From assembly GCA_025933775.1 (NCBI GenBank), contig JAICZH010000007.1:1-49600 (forward strand): a stretch of 49,600 bases of DNA, given 5' to 3'. This document shows positions 34,134 through 41,226 of the stretch, piece by piece; within the stretch, counting starts at the first letter, position 1, and each line of letters starts with the position of its first letter. The position numbers and the translations under genes are program-made. The notes beneath the pieces were generated by a model, which saw only the letters and a list, made by a program, of their open reading frames with translations, searched no databases and had not been told where the DNA came from. Origin of the DNA: Chitinophagaceae bacterium (GTDB lineage Bacteria; Bacteroidota; Bacteroidia; Chitinophagales; Chitinophagaceae).

Positions 34134-34697
34134 ATGGCAAACATCAAATGGGCGCTGGACCCCGTTCACAGCGAAATAAATTTTAAAATAAAACACCTGA
34201 TGATTTCAACCGTTACAGGCAGCTTCAACAAATTTGATCTCGTAGCAGAAACACAAACGGATGATTTTAATAGCGCTAAAAAAATTGAATTCACAGCAGA
34301 CATTGATTCAATAGATACTAATAACGAGCAACGCAACGGGCATCTTAAATCTGCAGATTTTTTTCATGCTGAAAAATATCCGCACTTAAAATTTACAGGA
34401 AAAAAATATGAAGTAAAGGATGATGAAGGTTTCCTCAGCGGTGAATTAACCATGCATGGCATTACCAAACCTGTAACGCTGAATGTAGAATTTGGAGGAG
34501 TTGTAAAAGATCCGTACGGACAAACAAAGGCCGGCTTTACCGTTACCGGAAAAATAAACCGCAAAGATTTTGGATTAACATGGGGAACCGTTACCGAAAC
34601 AGGAAATGTGGTTTTGGGCGATGAAGTAAAAATAAATGCAGAAATACAATTGGTAAAACAGGTGGAAGAATTAGTGGAAGAAGAACAATTTTCGTAA
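34134..34697 (+). CDS. YceI family protein (cytoplasmic form)
   Basis: YceI proteins are lipocalin-like beta barrels that bind long isoprenoid chains such as octaprenyl compounds. The 187-residue product shows WALDPVHSEINFKIKHLMIS, VTGSFNKFD, SIDTNNEQRNGHLKSADFFH, GELTMHGITKPVTLNVEFGG and AGFTVTGKINRKDFGLTWG. There is no signal peptide, so it should be cytoplasmic, as in many Bacteroidota. It follows the Rossmann gene by 45 nt, and a strong hairpin terminator follows it. Confidence 0.93.
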   Translation: MANIKWALDPVHSEINFKIKHLMISTVTGSFNKFDLVAETQTDDFNSAKKIEFTADIDSIDTNNEQRNGHLKSADFFHAEKYPHLKFTGKKYEVKDDEGFLSGELTMHGITKPVTLNVEFGGVVKDPYGQTKAGFTVTGKINRKDFGLTWGTVTETGNVVLGDEVKINAEIQLVKQVEELVEEEQFS

Positions 34698-34723
34698 GAA
34701 AGAAATAAAAGCACACACACATT

Positions 34724-34787
34724 AACTTCGTGTAGCCTTCACCGTTAGTAATGAATTATAACAGTGAAGGCTACACGATTTTCTTTT
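34724..34787 (+). terminator. Intrinsic terminator after yceI, overlapping dispersed element copy 4
   Basis: A perfect 15-bp stem, TCGTGTAGCCTTCAC (34728-34742) with GTGAAGGCTACACGA (34764-34778), has a 21-nt loop and is followed by TTTTCTTTT. Its left arm is part of a copy of the dispersed 26-bp element (AACTTCGTGTAGCCTTCACC, 34724-34751). Confidence 0.8.
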
Positions 34788-34890
34788 GCCTGGAACGCAA
34801 AAAGAATTTAATCTTAATTTTTTATAAAAAACAAATTGTGTTTTTTTCAATTTATATTAGCGCAGCTTTATTACAAGCGAAATAAAATTG

Positions 34891-36144
34891 ATGAAATATT
34901 TAAAGGTTCTTTATGTACAGGTAATTATCGGCATCCTTGCCGGAATCCTTGTGGGCTGGCTGTTTCCATCATTCGCGCCAACGGCAAAGCTCATAGGCGA
35001 CACCTTTATTAATATGATACGAATGGTGATTGCTCCTGTAATTTTTTTTACAATTGTAACAGGCGTTGCCGGAGCAGGCGATATAAAAAAAGCAGGGAGA
35101 GTTGGCGGCAAAGCGATCATTTATTTTGAAGTGGTTACTTCGCTTGCCTTAGTGATTGGGCTGATAACAGCCAACATAGTAAAACCCGGCGCAGGCATTA
35201 ATTTTTCGCAAGGCGCCACTACAAAGGTTGCTGAAATTACTGCCGAAGCAAAAGCAATGAACTGGGGCGAATTTTTTTCTCACATTGTTCCTGCAAATGT
35301 TGTGGATGCATTTGCAAAAGGAGATATACTACAGGTTTTATTTTTCAGCATTTTATTTGCGATAGGTTTAAAATGGATGGGCAATAGCGGCCATAGCCTT
35401 TTTGTTAGTTTTGAAAAAATAAACAAAGTACTTTTTAATGTTTTAAAAATTATAATGAGAGTAAGCCCGCTGGGCGCTTTTGGCGGAATGGCATATACTA
35501 TCGGCAAATTTGGATTTGCTACACTTGCAGTACTCGCCAAACTAATGTTTACTTTTTATCTCACCAGCATATTGTTTGTATTTATTGTTTTAAATCTTTT
35601 ATGCAGGTATTATAAATTTAGTTTGTGGAAATTGTTGGGTTATATAAAAGAGGAAATTTTAATTGTTCTCGGCGCAAGCAGCAGCGAAGCAGTGTTGCCC
35701 TCTGTAATGCAAAAATTAACGGATGCCGGTTGTGAGAAAGAAGTGGTAGGTCTGGTAATTCCTGCAGGCTATAGTTTTAATCTCGATGGCACTACAATTT
35801 ATTTAAGCATGAGCGTTATTTTTTTGGCGCAGGTATTTCATATTGATCTTTCAATTGGGCAGCAACTAATGATAATAAGTATTTTGTTGCTTACCAGCAA
35901 AGGCGCTGCAGGCGTTACTGGTAGCGGGTTTATCGTGCTTGCATCTACGCTTGCGGCTTTAAAAGTAATTCCATTGGAAGGCCTTGCATTGCTGATAGGT
36001 GTTGATAGGTTTATGAGTGAAGGAAGAGCCATTATTAATTTTATCGGAAATACAATTGCCACCGTTATTATTGCAAAAAGCGAAAAAGCAATTGATATGA
36101 AAATTTATAAAAAAGTAGTGGAAGGTAAAGAAACGGATAAATAA
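34891..36144 (+). CDS. dctA: C4-dicarboxylate:cation symporter (DAACS family)
   Basis: The 417-residue inner-membrane protein belongs to the dicarboxylate/amino acid:cation symporter family. Visible signatures are MIRMVIAPVIFFTIVTGVAG, the serine-rich re-entrant loop GASSSEAVLPSVMQKL, GYSFNLDGTTIYLSM, the second loop SKGAAGVTGSGFIVLASTLA, and GVDRFMSEGRAIINFIGN. The last motif, with Arg/Asp for substrate and cation, is typical of DctA (succinate, fumarate, malate) rather than glutamate carriers. The ATG at 34891 is preferred to the TTG at 34888. It appears monocistronic. Confidence 0.9.
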   Translation: MKYLKVLYVQVIIGILAGILVGWLFPSFAPTAKLIGDTFINMIRMVIAPVIFFTIVTGVAGAGDIKKAGRVGGKAIIYFEVVTSLALVIGLITANIVKPGAGINFSQGATTKVAEITAEAKAMNWGEFFSHIVPANVVDAFAKGDILQVLFFSILFAIGLKWMGNSGHSLFVSFEKINKVLFNVLKIIMRVSPLGAFGGMAYTIGKFGFATLAVLAKLMFTFYLTSILFVFIVLNLLCRYYKFSLWKLLGYIKEEILIVLGASSSEAVLPSVMQKLTDAGCEKEVVGLVIPAGYSFNLDGTTIYLSMSVIFLAQVFHIDLSIGQQLMIISILLLTSKGAAGVTGSGFIVLASTLAALKVIPLEGLALLIGVDRFMSEGRAIINFIGNTIATVIIAKSEKAIDMKIYKKVVEGKETDK

Positions 36145-36155
36145 TAAATCTCGCA

Positions 36156-36183
36156 AACTTCGTTTAGCCGTAACCGTTAGTTT
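36156..36183 (+). repeat. Dispersed 26-bp intergenic element, copy 5 (reference copy)
   Basis: AACTTCGTTTAGCCGTAACC followed by GTTAGTTT, 11 nt after the dctA stop. This is the clearest copy of the six. Confidence 0.7.
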
Positions 36184-36251
36184 AGTTTTTTATTGGAATA
36201 ATATTACAAACAAGCTTTAATAATTTGTTACTGTCTAAACTATTTTAAATT

Positions 36252-38192
36252 TTATTTTAAAATAACCGCTCCAATATCTTTGGTTATCCTTGTTTCAAAA
36301 TCTTTTAGTCGCACATGAGTTTGCATCAGCAGTAATTGTCTTTCGGGAGAAGTAGTTGTTTCTAATTCTTTTTGGTTTAAATCAATGAGCTTTTTTATTT
36401 TTTTTAATTCAATATAATTAAGGGCGGAAATAATTTCTTCTTTATAATTTTCTTCTCTTGTAGGAACTGCTACTTCGTAAAAGTTTTGCCAATTCTGGCT
36501 TATTTCATAAGGAAATTCAATGAGCGATACCACTATGCTGCTCATCGCAAGATCATCGCTGTATAAAAAATTTTTGGGAGTGGGTTCCAGTTTTTCTTCA
36601 TACCATATTTTGTACGTATCTACAATTTTTGCAAGCGATTGATTGGTGATCATTTCATCATCAATACAATCATACAATAAATAATCGGCAACTGTTTTTG
36701 AGGGTTCCCATTCTTTATGTCCGAATTCTAAAAGACATCTTACTACAGCTCTTTCATTGAGTTCATCTTTATTCAATAGCTCCAGCGCATCGATGTCTGC
36801 TTCAGTAAAATCAGTTATTTCGCTTCCTTGCTGCTGAAATATTTTTTCATTTGCAACCAAACGCTTTTCATCTTTACTTAATTTTTCCCTGATGTATTTA
36901 TTTACCAAAGTATGCAATCCGCTTTCATCTATTTTTAAAATTTCGGATGTTTTATGAATGTAATCCTGTTGTTTGGTAAAATCCTCTGCTTTATTAATTT
37001 TTGCAATCGTTTCGGCAATTTGATTTACTGCATGTGAACGTTTGTTAGTGTCATTTCCCGCATCTTTTAATAAATATTCCAATTGAAAAAGAACAAAATC
37101 TTTTTTATTTCCTTTTATAAAATTTATAAAAGACGCAACCCCGTTTTTATTTATAAAACTATCAGGGTCTTCTTCATTGGGCAGCATTACCAGCTGCACA
37201 TTCAATCCTTCTTCCAATGCCAGATCGAGGCCACGCAACGCAGCTTTTATTCCTGCATTATCGCCGTCGTATAATATGGTAAGGTTTTGCGTATATTTTT
37301 TTATAAGCCTTAGCTGATCGGCCGTTAATGAAGTACCGCCGCTTGCTACGGCATTTTCAATGCCGGCCTGATGCAATGCAAGCACATCGGTATAGCCTTC
37401 TACCAAAAAACATTCATCGGCTTTATCAATTGCCTGACGTGCAAAATAGGAGCCGTATAAAATTCTACTTTTTACATAAATTTCATTTTCCGGGGTGTTA
37501 ATATATTTTGGCGCCTTATCATTTTTACGAATAAGCCTTGCGCCAAAACCTGCAATTTTTCCTGTTTGATTATGAATCGGAAAAATAATTCGTCCACGAT
37601 AATTATCCTGCAATCCGTTTTCTCTTAATACAACAATTCCTGTTTTTTGCAAAAGATTTTCGTTGAATTGCGCACCGATAGCGGCTTTGGCAAATATATC
37701 TTTTGCTTCAGGATTATAACCCAGCTCAAATTTTTTAATAATTTCTTCCCGGAAACCTCTTTGTTTTAAATAACTTAAACCAACATTTTTTCCTTCATCC
37801 GTATTAAATAATTTTTCTGTAAAAAATTGTTTTGCAAAATTATTGATGATATAAAGACTATCTGATATTTGTTGTTGCTCTTTAAATTCCGGTGATGTTT
37901 CTGTTTCTTCAATGGCAACGTTATATTTTGCAGCAAGCCATTTCAAGGCTTCTACATAACTGTATTTTTCATGCTCCATTAAAAAACTAATGGTATTGCC
38001 GCTGCGGCCGCATCCGAAACATTTATAAATTTCTTTGGATGGTGATACGGTAAATGATGGCGTTTTCTCATTATGAAAAGGACAAAGGCCAATATAATTT
38101 ACGCCTCTTTTTTTAAGCTTAACAAACGAACTGATGATCTCAATTATATCAATTCTGCTTACAATTTGTTGTATCGTTTCCTGAGAGATCAT
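36252..38192 (-). CDS. dnaG: DNA primase
   Basis: DnaG lays RNA primers at the replication fork. The 646-residue product starts with the zinc-binding domain, ligands C37, H40, C58 and C61 in GLCPFHNEKTPSF and YKCFGCGRSGN. The RNA polymerase domain follows (FEEGYNPEA-like region, YRGRIIFPIHNQTGKIAGFG, ARLIRKNDKAPKYINTPENE), with the TOPRIM core ECFLVEGYTDVLALHQAG and TILYDGDNAGIKAALRG plus EEDPDSFI. The C-terminal part (from about 430) is the helicase-interaction region and is poorly conserved. A consensus -7 element lies 23 nt upstream. Confidence 0.96.
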   Translation of the reverse strand: MISQETIQQIVSRIDIIEIISSFVKLKKRGVNYIGLCPFHNEKTPSFTVSPSKEIYKCFGCGRSGNTISFLMEHEKYSYVEALKWLAAKYNVAIEETETSPEFKEQQQISDSLYIINNFAKQFFTEKLFNTDEGKNVGLSYLKQRGFREEIIKKFELGYNPEAKDIFAKAAIGAQFNENLLQKTGIVVLRENGLQDNYRGRIIFPIHNQTGKIAGFGARLIRKNDKAPKYINTPENEIYVKSRILYGSYFARQAIDKADECFLVEGYTDVLALHQAGIENAVASGGTSLTADQLRLIKKYTQNLTILYDGDNAGIKAALRGLDLALEEGLNVQLVMLPNEEDPDSFINKNGVASFINFIKGNKKDFVLFQLEYLLKDAGNDTNKRSHAVNQIAETIAKINKAEDFTKQQDYIHKTSEILKIDESGLHTLVNKYIREKLSKDEKRLVANEKIFQQQGSEITDFTEADIDALELLNKDELNERAVVRCLLEFGHKEWEPSKTVADYLLYDCIDDEMITNQSLAKIVDTYKIWYEEKLEPTPKNFLYSDDLAMSSIVVSLIEFPYEISQNWQNFYEVAVPTREENYKEEIISALNYIELKKIKKLIDLNQKELETTTSPERQLLLMQTHVRLKDFETRITKDIGAVILK

Positions 38193-38215
38193 TTTTTAAA
38201 AAAAATAAAACTAAG

Positions 38216-38223
38216 CAAATTTA
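38216..38223 (-). promoter_or_regulatory. Predicted -7 element of dnaG
   Basis: On the minus strand TAAATTTG (38223-38216) matches TAnnTTTG, 23 nt before the dnaG ATG. No -33 TTTG is visible. Confidence 0.45.
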
Positions 38224-38343
38224 GTGAAGGAATTTTTGAAAGAAAATTCATTTATAAATGCAGCACAAACATTTCTCATGCACACTTACCAATAGAAATT
38301 AGTTATGAAAAAAATCAAAAAAAAATTTATGATAAATAATAAC

Positions 38344-38442
38344 TTACAATGTTGAGATCAATGATATTATTGCCAGAAGAATCATTAATGCAGTTGTTAT
38401 TACCGAAACAACGATGAACTTTTTTGATGAGAATTTAGCCAT
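38344..38442 (-). CDS. Predicted 32-residue single-span membrane peptide
   Basis: An ATG frame between dnaG and the DUF892 gene encodes 32 residues: a short basic N-terminus (MAKFSSKKF) and then one continuous hydrophobic helix (IVVSVITTALMILLAIISLI), ending STL. The charge distribution predicts an inner-membrane peptide with its N-terminus in the cytoplasm. No consensus promoter was found upstream, so this call rests on frame and composition only. I recognise no family. Confidence 0.4.
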   Translation of the reverse strand: MAKFSSKKFIVVSVITTALMILLAIISLISTL

Positions 38443-38571
38443 CAGTGAGGGATTTAATTTTAGGTAAAATAAAATAAATTCATTCATTTTAAAAAATAAT
38501 AAAATTCAATAAGATAAACTTAGCTTTACTTTCGGCACGGTTTTATATTATGAAACATCAAACTTATTAGT

Positions 38572-39219
38572 ATGAATAAAATAATTGATCTTAAAGATTT
38601 ATTGAAATATGAAATTCTCGATTTGTATTCGGCAGAAGAACAAATTATTGAAGGTTTGCCGGCGATGATTGAAAAAGTAAATAATCCTAAACTGAAAGAG
38701 ACGTTGAGCAATCACATTGAAACTTCAAAAACACACAAACAACGGCTGGATACAATAAAACAAACTTTAATGACTGATGATGATGTAAAAGATACTGAGG
38801 GTTTTTTTTCAGGATTGTTTGGCGGAAGCAATACGGTTACTTCACGCGGAATTGAAGGATTATTAAAAGAAGCTGAAAAAATGATGAATGAAGACATGAC
38901 CGAAGAAGCGATGGATGCTGCCATAATAGGCGCCGCTCAAAAAATAGAGCACTATGAAATTGCGGGCTATGGAACAGCCGGTGCTTATGCCAGGGAGTTG
39001 CATCTTGAAAGTATAAAAAATGATTTGGAAAAAACTTTGCAGGAAGAATATGATACCGATGATGCCCTTACTAAACTGGCCGTTGGCCGGGTAAACCCGA
39101 TTGCTGAAAATGCGGTGGATACTGATGATCAGGAGCGCAGCGATGAAGAAAGTTACGACCGGCTCACCAATTCCGTTTCTATAATGACTTCTTCCGATCC
39201 TTCACCAGATGAAGAATAA
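38572..39219 (+). CDS. DUF892/YciF-type ferritin-like protein
   Basis: The 215-residue protein opens with LKDLLKYEILDLYSAEEQII, the characteristic helix of the DUF892 family, whose known members (E. coli YciE/YciF) form ferritin-like four-helix bundles. Acidic and histidine ligands for a di-metal site appear in AEEQI, NHIETSKTHKQRL and KIEHYEIAGYGTAGAYAREL. The C-terminal 40 residues are acidic and probably disordered (ENAVDTDDQERSDEESYD, SSDPSPDEE). In relatives the family is induced by stress. A non-coding stretch of about 590 bp with a probable RNA gene follows. Confidence 0.85.
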   Translation: MNKIIDLKDLLKYEILDLYSAEEQIIEGLPAMIEKVNNPKLKETLSNHIETSKTHKQRLDTIKQTLMTDDDVKDTEGFFSGLFGGSNTVTSRGIEGLLKEAEKMMNEDMTEEAMDAAIIGAAQKIEHYEIAGYGTAGAYARELHLESIKNDLEKTLQEEYDTDDALTKLAVGRVNPIAENAVDTDDQERSDEESYDRLTNSVSIMTSSDPSPDEE

Positions 39220-39280
39220 TTATTTTTTTTATTTCAATATATTTAATGGCAAATAAACGGGGGTTTACTATTCTCACACC

Positions 39281-39296
39281 TTGGTAAGTTTACCAA
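39281..39296. promoter_or_regulatory. 16-bp perfect palindrome upstream of the predicted RNA gene
   Basis: TTGGTAAGTTTACCAA (arms TTGGTAA/TTACCAA around GT) lies about 80 bp before the predicted transcription start at 39375. It has operator-like symmetry. Confidence 0.4.
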
Positions 39297-39318
39297 TCCT
39301 TCCGTAATTTCATAATGC

Positions 39319-39354
39319 CTGAAATTGGGCAGTACTGCTCTTTGCAGGTTTCAG
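39319..39354. promoter_or_regulatory. Nested inverted repeats overlapping the -33 box
   Basis: CTGAAA (39319-39324) and TTTCAG (39349-39354) enclose the palindrome GGGCAGTACTGCTC (39327-39340), which ends exactly where the promoter TTTG begins (39341). It could be an operator, or a hairpin ending the upstream transcript, though no T-tract follows. Confidence 0.4.
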
Positions 39355-39370
39355 CGGCCCTTTATCTTTG
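39341..39370 (+). promoter_or_regulatory. Strong Bacteroidota promoter before the predicted RNA gene
   Basis: TTTG (39341-39344), an 18-bp spacer and TATCTTTG (39363-39370) match both consensus elements at normal spacing. The expected start is 4-7 nt further on, at about 39374-39377, where no open reading frame begins. Confidence 0.7.
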
Positions 39371-39374
39371 TACC

Positions 39375-39492
39375 AGAAGTTGATTGATGTTCAAACAAAC
39401 ATTAATCAAAATATCCAAATCCATTGAAAAAAAGCCATTCCTTAAATCCAGGAAAAACCAAAAATCCGATATCAGTCAACTTCTATTTTTTT
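39375..39492 (+). ncRNA. Predicted novel small RNA, about 118 nt
   Basis: The predicted transcript starts at a 14-nt arm, AGAAGTTGATTGAT (39375-39388), fully complementary (one G-U) to ATCAGTCAACTTCT (39471-39484), which is followed by ATTTTTTTA. The 5' and 3' ends would therefore form a closing stem with a terminator-like U-tract. The 82-nt interior is A-rich and holds one small hairpin (TTCCT/AGGAA at 39438-39454) and several ATCC words. No reading frame fits. It is not RNase P, tmRNA or SRP RNA by their core motifs; a divergent 6S RNA cannot be excluded. Transcription may also continue to the terminator at 39601. Confidence 0.55.
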
Positions 39493-39600
39493 ATCCAATA
39501 CCTGTAACAACCAAATATCCAAAAGAAAACTAACCGCAAGGTCGTTTATCCAAAGTATCCTTTTAAAAACAGTTCCCCTGGAATTAAGAAATTATTCCAT

Positions 39601-39632
39601 AAAAGCCTGCAAGTGTATTGCGGGCTTTTTTA
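39601..39632 (+). terminator. Intrinsic terminator of the RNA locus
   Basis: AAAAGCCTGCAA (39601-39612) pairs over 12 bp, with one G-U, with TTGCGGGCTTTT (39618-39629) around loop GTGTA, and the T-run continues to 39631. It could end a longer 258-nt form of the 39375 transcript. The 39493-39600 stretch holds no gene. Confidence 0.8.
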
Positions 39633-39810
39633 ATTTATTGGCTAAGTTTTTTTCAGGAATAATTATTTAATAAAAAAAAATGACGTAAGGCGTTTCCCAA
39701 ATATTTTTAACTTTCTTAAATAAAAAATTGTTGATAATTTAAATCCGAATGTTGATAATTTTTATAGCCATGCATGGTTTTTGATTGACACTTGCATGTA
39801 AATTTAGAGA

Positions 39811-40089
39811 ATGGAAGAGGAATACCTTACGCTTCAAACAATTTTTGATATTGTAAAAAATGATGCCCATCCACAAACCTACTTATGTAGCGCTCGGGAA
39901 ATAATTTTACACCAGTTAAACGGATGGGATGTAATTCAAAAACATTTGCAACTATTGGCTGAGAAAGAATTTATTGTTATAAAACAACTCGATAAAATTG
40001 CCATCTCAATAACTCAAAGCGGCATTGACCGGGTGAAATCCGCTTCCTCTTCGCATGGCTTATTAAATGCTAAGTTTAATGAAGTGTAG
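39811..40089 (+). CDS. Small protein with winged-helix-like pattern
   Basis: The 92-residue product matches no family I can name. Its pattern, helices (LQTIFDIVKNDAHPQTYLCS), then LQLLAEKEFIVIKQLDKIAI and SITQSGIDRVKSA, resembles the end of a winged-helix domain, where a helix is followed by a two-strand wing with hydrophobic I-x-I-T-x-x-G. It could be a small DNA-binding protein, but this is weak evidence. It follows the RNA locus on the same strand and has no recognisable promoter. Confidence 0.6.
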   Translation: MEEEYLTLQTIFDIVKNDAHPQTYLCSAREIILHQLNGWDVIQKHLQLLAEKEFIVIKQLDKIAISITQSGIDRVKSASSSHGLLNAKFNEV

Positions 40090-40131
40090 ATAAAAAAAAT
40101 TGAGGAATAATTGCTCAAAATCCTTATAAGC

Positions 40132-40239
40132 TCAATTTCTATTAATAAATAAAAAGAACAGAATAGCGAGACCTTGTAATAAAGTAACTATGAGAATTCC
40201 TTTTATGGCTTCTTTTTCTTCGTTGTTTTGATTTTCCAC
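40132..40239 (-). CDS. Predicted 35-residue single-span membrane protein (GTG start)
   Basis: From a GTG at 40239 the minus strand encodes 35 residues: a polar, acidic N-terminus (ENQNNEEKEAIKG) followed by one membrane helix (ILIVTLLQGLAILFFLFI) and NRN. A full promoter (TTTG, 20 bp, TAACTTTG) ends 19 nt before the start, which is strong support for such a short frame. I recognise no family. Small membrane proteins of this kind often modulate a larger membrane partner; that is inference. Confidence 0.6.
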   Translation of the reverse strand: MENQNNEEKEAIKGILIVTLLQGLAILFFLFINRN

Positions 40240-40258
40240 TTTTAAATATTTATTGCCG

Positions 40259-40290
40259 CAAAGTTAAAGGCAAGCATTTACAATCCCAAA
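40259..40290 (-). promoter_or_regulatory. Predicted promoter of the 35-residue membrane protein
   Basis: On the minus strand TTTG (40290-40287), a 20-bp spacer and TAACTTTG (40266-40259) match both Bacteroidota promoter elements. Confidence 0.6.
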
Positions 40291-40335
40291 AGTTAATGTA
40301 AGAACTTTGAGTTATTAACAAGGAACATTTATTTT

Positions 40336-40728
40336 TTAGCTTGTCGTTTTTCCAACAATTTTTGAAAGACGAGCGAGTGTAAGCGCTCCAATGCCCATGG
40401 TAATGTCTCTCACAGCTACATCAAGATAGTTGCCGGAAGCAACTAAAGTAAGCGCAATAAGAAAAAGCCACGCCATCACAATATAGCCGCCCACCGCAGG
40501 TTTGGCAAGCACTATGATTCCTGCAATAATTTCTATTACACCCACAATCATCATAAATACATGCGGCGAAAAAGGAAGCATGGATGCAATTTGCGGATTC
40601 AAATAATTTTCCCAATGCGTAAGCAGGTTGGTAAACTTATCCAGTCCAGCAACAATGGGAACAATTCCATAAGTAACCCGAAGCGTTCTGTGCACCTGCG
40701 ATAATATTACATTGTAATTAAGAGTCAT
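40336..40728 (-). CDS. DoxX-like four-span membrane protein
   Basis: The 130-residue protein has four predicted membrane helices (TYGIVPIVAGLDKFTNLL, FSPHVFMMIVGVIEIIAGII, YIVMAWLFLIALTLVASG, AVRDITMGIGALTLARL). The GLDKF...HW...NYL segment after the first helix, the P-x-x-F-M/I-x-x-V-G-x-I-E-I pattern and the length resemble DoxX-type proteins, which are linked to quinone-dependent or redox functions in the cytoplasmic membrane. The family assignment is tentative. It stands alone upstream of tRNA-Leu. Confidence 0.7.
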   Translation of the reverse strand: MTLNYNVILSQVHRTLRVTYGIVPIVAGLDKFTNLLTHWENYLNPQIASMLPFSPHVFMMIVGVIEIIAGIIVLAKPAVGGYIVMAWLFLIALTLVASGNYLDVAVRDITMGIGALTLARLSKIVGKTTS

Positions 40729-40896
40729 GTTAATTGGTTTTTATTTTGAAAAAAAAAATTAATCCTTACCGTTGTTATTCATTTTCTTAGAGTGAAGGAG
40801 AAACAAAAAGGTTACAGCAGATTAAATTTAAAAAAATATTTATAAATAAAGATCATTTATAAATAAAAAGGCCGGATGAATGCAATCTCTTATAAG

Positions 40897-40980
40897 TGCC
40901 CGGAACAGGAATCGAACCTGCACATCCTTGCGAACGGCAGATTTTGAGTCTGCTGCGTCTACCAATTCCGCCATCCGGGC
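40897..40980 (-). tRNA. tRNA-Leu (anticodon CAA)
   Basis: The acceptor stem GCCCGGA/TCCGGGC, D-arm with GGTAGACGC, anticodon stem GCAGA/TCTGC, loop CTCAAAA (anticodon CAA, reads UUG), long variable arm and T-arm GGTTCGATTCC are all visible on the minus strand. Discriminator A; CCA is not encoded. Confidence 0.96.
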
Positions 40981-41081
40981 ATTGTAATTGAAAATTAAAA
41001 ATGGATAACTGATAATTCAACGTTATTCAATTTTTCGGGCTGCAATAATACACATTCCGGCTAATCTATCCAAAATACACT

Positions 41082-41182
41082 GCAATATTTCCTGGTGCAT
41101 TTCAAATTGTCGTTTGGGCTAAAGCCCATATTAGCCCAATGAAATATTTCAATAGCGACAATTTAAAATGCAGCAATATTTC
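41082..41182. repeat. REP-like palindromic element flanked by 10-bp direct repeats
   Basis: GCAATATTTC occurs at both ends (41082-41091 and 41173-41182). Between them a 17-bp inverted repeat with one mismatch (TGCATTTCAAATTGTCG at 41096-41112, CGACAATTTAAAATGCA at 41156-41172) encloses a second perfect hairpin, TTGGGCTAA (41114-41122) with TTAGCCCAA (41131-41139). The nested stems and flanking direct repeats look like a small non-autonomous mobile element or REP-type hairpin. It lies before the 41227 gene. Confidence 0.65.
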
Positions 41183-41226
41183 TTTATTGATATAAAATGT
41201 AAATTGCCGCAATTGAAAAAAAATTT

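Noticed and set aside
39319-39354. Terminator of the DUF892 gene
   Set aside because: The nested hairpins are not followed by a T-tract in either direction; an operator role near the -33 box fits better.
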